A program made the position numbers and the translations under genes. Source: SCN-70-22 sp046327755 (GTDB lineage Bacteria; Gemmatimonadota; Gemmatimonadetes; Gemmatimonadales; Gemmatimonadaceae). From it: a stretch of DNA of 64,000 nucleotides. The stretch is taken from NCBI GenBank assembly GCA_046327755.1, contig JAXLXW010000012.1, positions 76,198 through 140,197 on the forward strand, in the 5' to 3' direction. Positions 60,458 to 64,000 of the stretch are shown here, in pieces. The number at the start of each line of letters is the position of its first letter. Position 1 is the first letter of the stretch. The notes beneath the pieces were generated by a model. It made no database searches. It was not told the DNA's origin and was given only the letters and a program-made list of their open reading frames with translations.

Positions 60458-61135
60458 CTAGTGCTTGTCTATGAGTTCAGCTCGAGTTTGGCGCACAGCG
60501 ACGATCACACGTTGAACGCCGCTCGGAGCAGTAACCATCCTTGCAAACGTCCAAACGGCAGTGCCCTGATAGTTCCCATCGCGATCCGCGTCGCCATCGG
60601 ACTCCAAGACCGCGCTCTCGGGAAAGATGGCTGCTAGAACACCTGGCGCCGCGAGCGGTCTTCCGGCTGTCGAAGACTTTATGCCTCGCATCGAGTCGTA
60701 GATGCTTCGGTCCGCCGCAAGTACAAATGCGTCGGCGCCCTCACCACAGACCCTAGCAAGGTCATCGAGAACGGGCGTAGTGCTTGCGCCGTCCTGCGAA
60801 CCGAATTCGGATCTCGCTTGTAGCTCCAACACGAACTCGCAAGGCTCCCACACTCGGATGTCTGGAGATGCTCCCCTTTCTGGATCGACGACCGACTTCT
60901 GAGGCGCGCGTTCGACGTACTCCAACTCGATTCTGTTTCTCACAAGACGAAGCACCTTCCCCATGCCTGCCCTCGTCGTTCCTTCCATGACTGCGCAACC
61001 CTCACGAAGTAGTGCCTCGAGTGCGACCCCCTTCAGCGTGTGCTCGCTCAGATTGCCGAGCAAGCGCGACGCGCAGCAGTCGGCGATCGCTTCGAACACA
61101 ATCATGAGAACGTCTGGGTCGTCATCATTCAGCAT
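60458..61135 (-). CDS. cassette protein, possible nuclease-like fold
   Basis: A 225-residue protein with 'TLKGVALEALLREGCAVMEG' (Glu40), 'SPDIRVWEPCEFVLELQARS' (Pro91-Asp92, Glu104-x-Gln106), 'DDLARVCGEGADAFVLAADR' and 'FARMVTAPSGVQRVIVAVRQ'. The Glu...Asp...Glu-x-Gln order is like PD-(D/E)xK proteins with Gln in the Lys position; I regard this as suggestive only. Its start is about 20 bases after the GCTAGAT core of the attC at 61157-61255 and it is 26 bases ahead of the one at 60320-60432, the usual cassette layout. Confidence 0.65.
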   Translation of the reverse strand: MLNDDDPDVLMIVFEAIADCCASRLLGNLSEHTLKGVALEALLREGCAVMEGTTRAGMGKVLRLVRNRIELEYVERAPQKSVVDPERGASPDIRVWEPCEFVLELQARSEFGSQDGASTTPVLDDLARVCGEGADAFVLAADRSIYDSMRGIKSSTAGRPLAAPGVLAAIFPESAVLESDGDADRDGNYQGTAVWTFARMVTAPSGVQRVIVAVRQTRAELIDKH

Positions 61136-61156
61136 ATGCGCTTAGTGTGTGGTGCC

Positions 61157-61255
61157 ATCTAGCGTTTGGGTTGAGCGGCACCTGGCATATAGCTGAGGCG
61201 GCGTAGCCGCGTTACGAAAGTTCCGCCAGGTGTCCGCTCTAACCCGCTGTTAGGC
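61157..61255 (-). other. attC recombination site (cassette of the 61250 gene)
   Basis: GCCTAAC (61249-61255) and GCTAGAT (61157-61163) bound it on the minus strand; the second has C for the second T of GTTRRRY. The arms are strongly complementary ('GGGTTAGAGCGGACACCTGG' against 'GGGTTGAGCGGCACCTGG'). The TAA stop of the preceding gene lies inside the first core. Confidence 0.75.
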
Positions 61256-61942
61256 CGCTTTGGGGCCCGGTAGTACCAAGCAGTCGTAGATGATCTTGCT
61301 GCCACCCTGCCCGTCACCCCACGAGAATGCGCGTAACTGCCCCTCCCGCAGGTCATCCTTTGAGCTTCCGCGCAGGAGCCAGCCGCGTCCGGCCGGCATA
61401 GCTCCAAAGTCTGGCATTGGTTGCTCGGATCGGACTGCGAACACGACCTCTCCACTCTCAAGTGGGAAGCTGCCCACTAGCGATCCGCCCTGCCAGTGGG
61501 TGGTTGGCCAGCCCTCGAAGGGATTGACTCCCCGGCAAAGGAAGAGGGTAATCTCCGTCACTCGTCCAATCGGCGCATTGGGAAGCCAGATCATATCGCG
61601 CGGAAACCCCTGCCCGATTGGCGTTGCCACTGCCGAGAATGGGGTGACAATCCCGAGGGCTCGTGTGACCCCAGGTGACATTTCATGAGGTCGGGGCCAT
61701 GCCTCGACCGACCGCGCGTTCAGGTGTGGCACGATGCCTTGAACGCGTTCCCGGAAGGCCTTCTCGCTAAAGGCGAGCCGCCACGAGCCCGATTCATGCA
61801 AGCTTACCTTCAATTCACCACCGATGCTGCGCGCGGCAAGGTACACGTCAGACTGCCCTCTGCCCGCAGTGGTCCACAGCTTCCACGTCCCGGCGCGTTT
61901 GTCGCCTTCGCGGATACCGAACCTGATTGCTCTCTCGGGCAT
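61250..61942 (-). CDS. cassette-encoded protein of unknown function
   Basis: A 230-residue soluble protein. 'IRFGIREGDKRAGTWKLWTT' and 'GRGQSDVYLAARSIGGELKV' at the start, then 'SLHESGSWRLAFSEKAF', describe a beta-rich N-terminal domain. The second half has 'PRDMIWLPNAPIGRVTEITL', 'FESGEVVFAVRSEQPMP'-like strands and 'GWLLRGSSKDDLREGQLRAF'. It resembles hypothetical proteins I have seen in actinobacteria but has no named domain. Its stop lies inside the R'' core of the attC at 61157-61255; on its 5' side a GTTAGGC core (61985-61991) stands 43 bases before the start, so it is the first cassette of the array. Confidence 0.7.
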   Translation of the reverse strand: MPERAIRFGIREGDKRAGTWKLWTTAGRGQSDVYLAARSIGGELKVSLHESGSWRLAFSEKAFRERVQGIVPHLNARSVEAWPRPHEMSPGVTRALGIVTPFSAVATPIGQGFPRDMIWLPNAPIGRVTEITLFLCRGVNPFEGWPTTHWQGGSLVGSFPLESGEVVFAVRSEQPMPDFGAMPAGRGWLLRGSSKDDLREGQLRAFSWGDGQGGSKIIYDCLVLPGPKAA

Positions 61943-62282
61943 CCTGCCTTGTGACCTCTCGTTCTGCGTCGCTCGTACGCGACGGCCTAACGCGCATTCA
62001 CCAGTCCCCTAAACCGCGCCGCCCGTATGCAGCGCCGGTCCCGACCGGCGACACCTCCACACCATAACGCCCCTCTTCCCCAACCTCCACACTGTTGCAT
62101 CCCCAACACACTGCCACACCATGTAGATCGCAGTCGCTCCAACCGGTGGACTATCCTCGCGCCCATGACCGGCTAGCACCACCCCACCGCCCCACCCCCC
62201 GCGAGGCCCAAGGGGGAGAGTCTGCAGCCCCTCCCCCTCGCCCCTCACCGGTCCATCACCCCCCTCTCACGCGCAGCGCCCC
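61943..62282. other. gap to the right of the cassette array
   Basis: No gene is supported in this 340-base stretch. It holds the terminal core GCCTAAC (plus strand, 61985-61991), which could be the edge of an attI or a truncated attC. A C-rich run follows with repeated 'CCACAC' and 'CCCCTC' phrases near 62050-62280. I see no integrase gene and no clear promoter. Confidence 0.4.
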
Positions 62283-63074
62283 CTACGCCGCCTTCGCCAC
62301 CTCCCCCGCCCCACCGGCAGCTCCCGTCTGATCCCCAGACAACACACCAACAGCCGCCCCGCTAGGCGCCACCGTCACCACCGGCACCACCACCGGCGCA
62401 GTCGCGCTCCCCTCCCCCAAACTCTCCCCAACGCCACCCCGCCCCCGCCCGCTCCGCTTCGCCACCGACCACGCCTTGCGCTTCCCCTCATCGGCGCGGA
62501 TCAGCGGCATCACGAGCGAGTCGAGCAGCTTGAGCAGCCGCATGGCGCGCTTCCCTTCGGAGATGGTGGTGGTCCCCGCCGCGGAACGCTGCACCACGTT
62601 GCGGGCGCGGGCGTCGATGGCGGCGCTGAGCGCGTCGCTCCCCGCCAGGAGGCGCGCCAGGTGGCCCTTGGGCAGCCCCGCGGCCACGAGCTTCTCCTCG
62701 TACGGCTTGGCGGTGTCGTGGAAGCCGCGCGCCGCGGTGATGAGCCCCTCGACGCTGCGCGAACGCGGAAGCTTGAGCGACGCCGCGGCGGGGACTCCCG
62801 CGGTGAGCGCGTCGGGCGTCACGGTCTTGACCAGGTGCACCACGGGGCGCAGCAGGTCGTTGAGCAAGGCCTGCGCGAGCGCCCCCACGCTGTCGGTCCC
62901 CATCAGCGCCTCGCGGCCGTGACGGTCCTGCCGGGTGGCCTCCTCGGTCATCCGCACGATCGTCGACTCCAACTCGGCGAAGGCGGTGGCGAGCGTCGGC
63001 TCCTCAGCCATGGGCTGCAGGAAGTCGCGCACGCGACGGAGGACCTGCAGACGGTTCTTCTCGACGTTTCGCAT
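62283..63074 (-). CDS. helical protein of unknown function with Gly/Val-rich tail
   Basis: A 263-residue protein. The ATG at 63074 has a strong Shine-Dalgarno (GGAGGAGAGAGG) about six bases upstream. The first 200 residues are helical: 'RLQVLRRVRDFLQPMAEEPT', 'LATAFAELESTIVRMTEEAT', 'GALAQALLNDLLRPVVHLVK', 'GHLARLLAGSDALSAAIDAR' and 'RAMRLLKLLDSLVMPLIRAD'. A basic segment ('KRKAWSVAKRSGRGRGG') and a low-complexity Gly/Val/Ala tail follow. I do not recognise a family. The opposite-strand repeat array begins about 90 bases upstream, so both may share a control region. Confidence 0.7.
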   Translation of the reverse strand: MRNVEKNRLQVLRRVRDFLQPMAEEPTLATAFAELESTIVRMTEEATRQDRHGREALMGTDSVGALAQALLNDLLRPVVHLVKTVTPDALTAGVPAAASLKLPRSRSVEGLITAARGFHDTAKPYEEKLVAAGLPKGHLARLLAGSDALSAAIDARARNVVQRSAAGTTTISEGKRAMRLLKLLDSLVMPLIRADEGKRKAWSVAKRSGRGRGGVGESLGEGSATAPVVVPVVTVAPSGAAVGVLSGDQTGAAGGAGEVAKAA

Positions 63075-63166
63075 AACCTCTCTCCTCCCAAGACGTTGCG
63101 GATGCAGGTTCAGGACGCCGCCGTGCGCTGCATCCCCCACACGGCGGCAGTTGTCGGTTGTCCACT

Positions 63167-63943
63167 CGCCTTCACGGGCTGACACGTCGTCGTCACACGC
63201 GTCCACCTCGACGTCGCGCGCTGTCATGTCGCCTGCACACGCGACCACATCGCCTGCAGCTGCTGCCCGCTCGACGGCAATCGCTGCCCGGTCCTCTGCG
63301 CACGCTGCCCGCTCGCCTGCACGCGTTGCCCGGTCATCTGCACGGGCCGCCTATCCTTCTGCGCACGCTGCCCACTCGCCTGCACGCGCTGCCCTCTCGC
63401 CGTCACACCGCGCCACGCCCCCTGCGCCTCGTGCCACGCCAGCTGTGCACCGCGCCCCGCCGCCTGCACACCGAGCCTTGGCGGCTTCGCGTGAGACCAA
63501 CCCATCTCTCATCACGCCCCACTCGCCTGCACACGCCGCCACCCGAACGGCACGCCCTGCCCAGCCCGCGTCACGCGCCGCCGCATCGTCTGCACACGCG
63601 GGCAGCTCGTCGTCACCGTTGCGCCGATCGACGTCACCCGCGCGCAACCGACCGCTCACTCGCGACACGCCTCCTGCGACTCGCGCCCGCCCAAGTGCGC
63701 GATGCGCCCAATGGACGGCACGGCGCGTCACCTCAGCTGCACGCGTAGCCGAGCCTTCGTCTCCTTCGTCCAGGCCGACGTCACCCGCTGCCCAGCGAGC
63801 GTCGATTCCGTTCCTGCCAGCTGCACGCGCGACCGAGCCGCCTGCACGCACGACCGAGCCGTCTGCACGCGCGGCCGGGCCTTCTGCACACCCGCACACG
63901 CCAGCTGCACGCGCGCCCGTTCCGGCTTCACGCCCCTCCCTTT
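63167..63943. repeat. strictly phased array of about 37 divergent 21-bp repeats
   Basis: The stretch divides without remainder into 21-base units that start around 'CGCCTGCACGCG' and end in a purine-poor third. Examples are CGCCTGCACGCGTTGCCCGGT and its kin CAGCTGCACGCGCGACCGAGC. Unit phase is kept with no insertion or deletion through about 37 units although single units differ at many positions. A plus-strand frame of SPAHAAR-like heptads stays open across the whole array and stops at 63948, five bases after the last unit; a minus-strand frame is broken by stops. It may encode a low-complexity heptad protein without a clear start, or be a minisatellite of two-helical-turn period. It is not CRISPR, since there are no constant repeats with unique spacers. 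Confidence 0.75.
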
Positions 63944-64000
63944 GGTAGGGTCCTCCGGACAGCCCCGAGTCAAGCGAAACTTTTTCGGAGTTTGTCCGTC

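Larger units (their letters stand above)
56049..61991 (-). mobile_element. integron gene-cassette array without visible integrase (CALIN-type)
   Basis: Six leftward single genes (56049, 56890, 58231, 59001, 60458 and 61250) lie head to tail. Five of the gaps contain an imperfect palindrome of 98-135 bases. On the coding strand each starts with a RYYYAAC-like core (GCCTAAC, ACCTAAC, ATCTAAC, GGCTAAC, CCATAAC) and ends with a GTTRRRY-like core (GTTAGAT, GTTAGCC, and variants GTTATGG, GTTAAAG, GCTAGAT). A further GTTAGGC at 61985-61991 bounds the first cassette. Gene ends sit next to, or inside, the first core; gene starts are 10-80 bases after the previous core. The tract is lower in GC. No integrase gene or attI is seen to its right. 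Confidence 0.8.

Noticed and set aside
63351..63899. Minus-strand protein from the repeat tract
   Set aside because: It is one of several frames held open by the repeat composition and has no ribosome site or family similarity. A neighbouring minus frame is broken by consecutive stops.
63167..63943. CRISPR array
   Set aside because: Units are contiguous 21-mers that all vary; there is no constant repeat with unique spacers and no cas gene.
1..64000. tRNA, rRNA or known riboswitch
   Set aside because: I looked through the gaps and saw no cloverleaf, rRNA-like or riboswitch-like conserved core.

Overview
This is a high-GC bacterial window (roughly two thirds GC by eye, falling visibly between about 53.4 and 62 kb). 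It most resembles a soil-type Gemmatimonadota. The reasons are a PadR regulator fused in an operon to an ADOP-type MacB/FtsX permease, a tricorn-like S41 protease, a eukaryotic-type Ser/Thr kinase, BTAD/TPR regulators, many small lipoproteins ending in LxAC lipoboxes, and six-bladed propeller proteins. This assignment is an inference from gene content; no rRNA or tRNA gene was seen.

Region 1 (0-31 kb) is chromosomal and fairly ordinary. It holds a TolB/TIG lipoprotein with a DUF2306 membrane protein, a large ATPase-TPR-BTAD regulator, small membrane and secreted proteins, and an acyl-CoA carboxylase beta subunit with an acyl-CoA dehydrogenase. These are followed by the PadR-ADOP pair, a DUF3455 protein, a DsrE-like exported protein, a DUF1905/YdeI protein, the tricorn-like protease, an ankyrin-repeat membrane protein, a kinase, an M28 peptidase, a VOC protein, and a cyclase overlapping an AraC regulator. 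The region ends with a five-gene leftward operon (YtkA-like lipoprotein, MauG-type di-haem peroxidase, two flavin monooxygenases, and a GNAT with a Cys-rich tail).

Region 2 (31-53 kb) starts with an exported threonine-aldolase-like protein divergent from argG. It continues with an outer-membrane protein behind a CA/GT microsatellite and a spermidine-dehydrogenase-like flavoprotein. Two related loci then encode small lipoproteins paired with collagen-like (Gly-X-Y) secreted proteins: one pair at 37.3-38.3 kb and a four-gene overlapping operon at 42.9-45.5 kb. The second lies divergent from a membrane-anchored BTAD/TPR regulator. Between the two loci lies a graveyard of gene tails (39.85-40.18 kb). 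The rest of the region holds a depolymerase-like lipoprotein lacking its nucleophile segment, a nucleotidyltransferase toxin-like pair, a beta-lactamase-family hydrolase, a solute-binding protein overlapping a secreted tyrosine phosphatase, a DUF4440 lipoprotein and an alpha/beta hydrolase.

Region 3 (53.4-62 kb) is lower in GC, and every gene is on the minus strand. Between 56.7 and 62.0 kb, five single genes are each followed by a 98-135 base imperfect palindrome. These palindromes are bounded by attC-type core sites (RYYYAAC ... GTTRRRY), and a further core stands at 61985. I read this as an integron gene-cassette array without a visible integrase (a CALIN). Its cargo includes a predicted PD-(D/E)xK-type protein (DUF6602-like), a second possible nuclease, and, adjoining the array, a HEPN-like protein with an RNALVH motif.

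Region 4 (62-64 kb) has one unrecognised gene and then about 37 units of a 21-base repeat, strictly in phase, running to within 60 bases of the window end.
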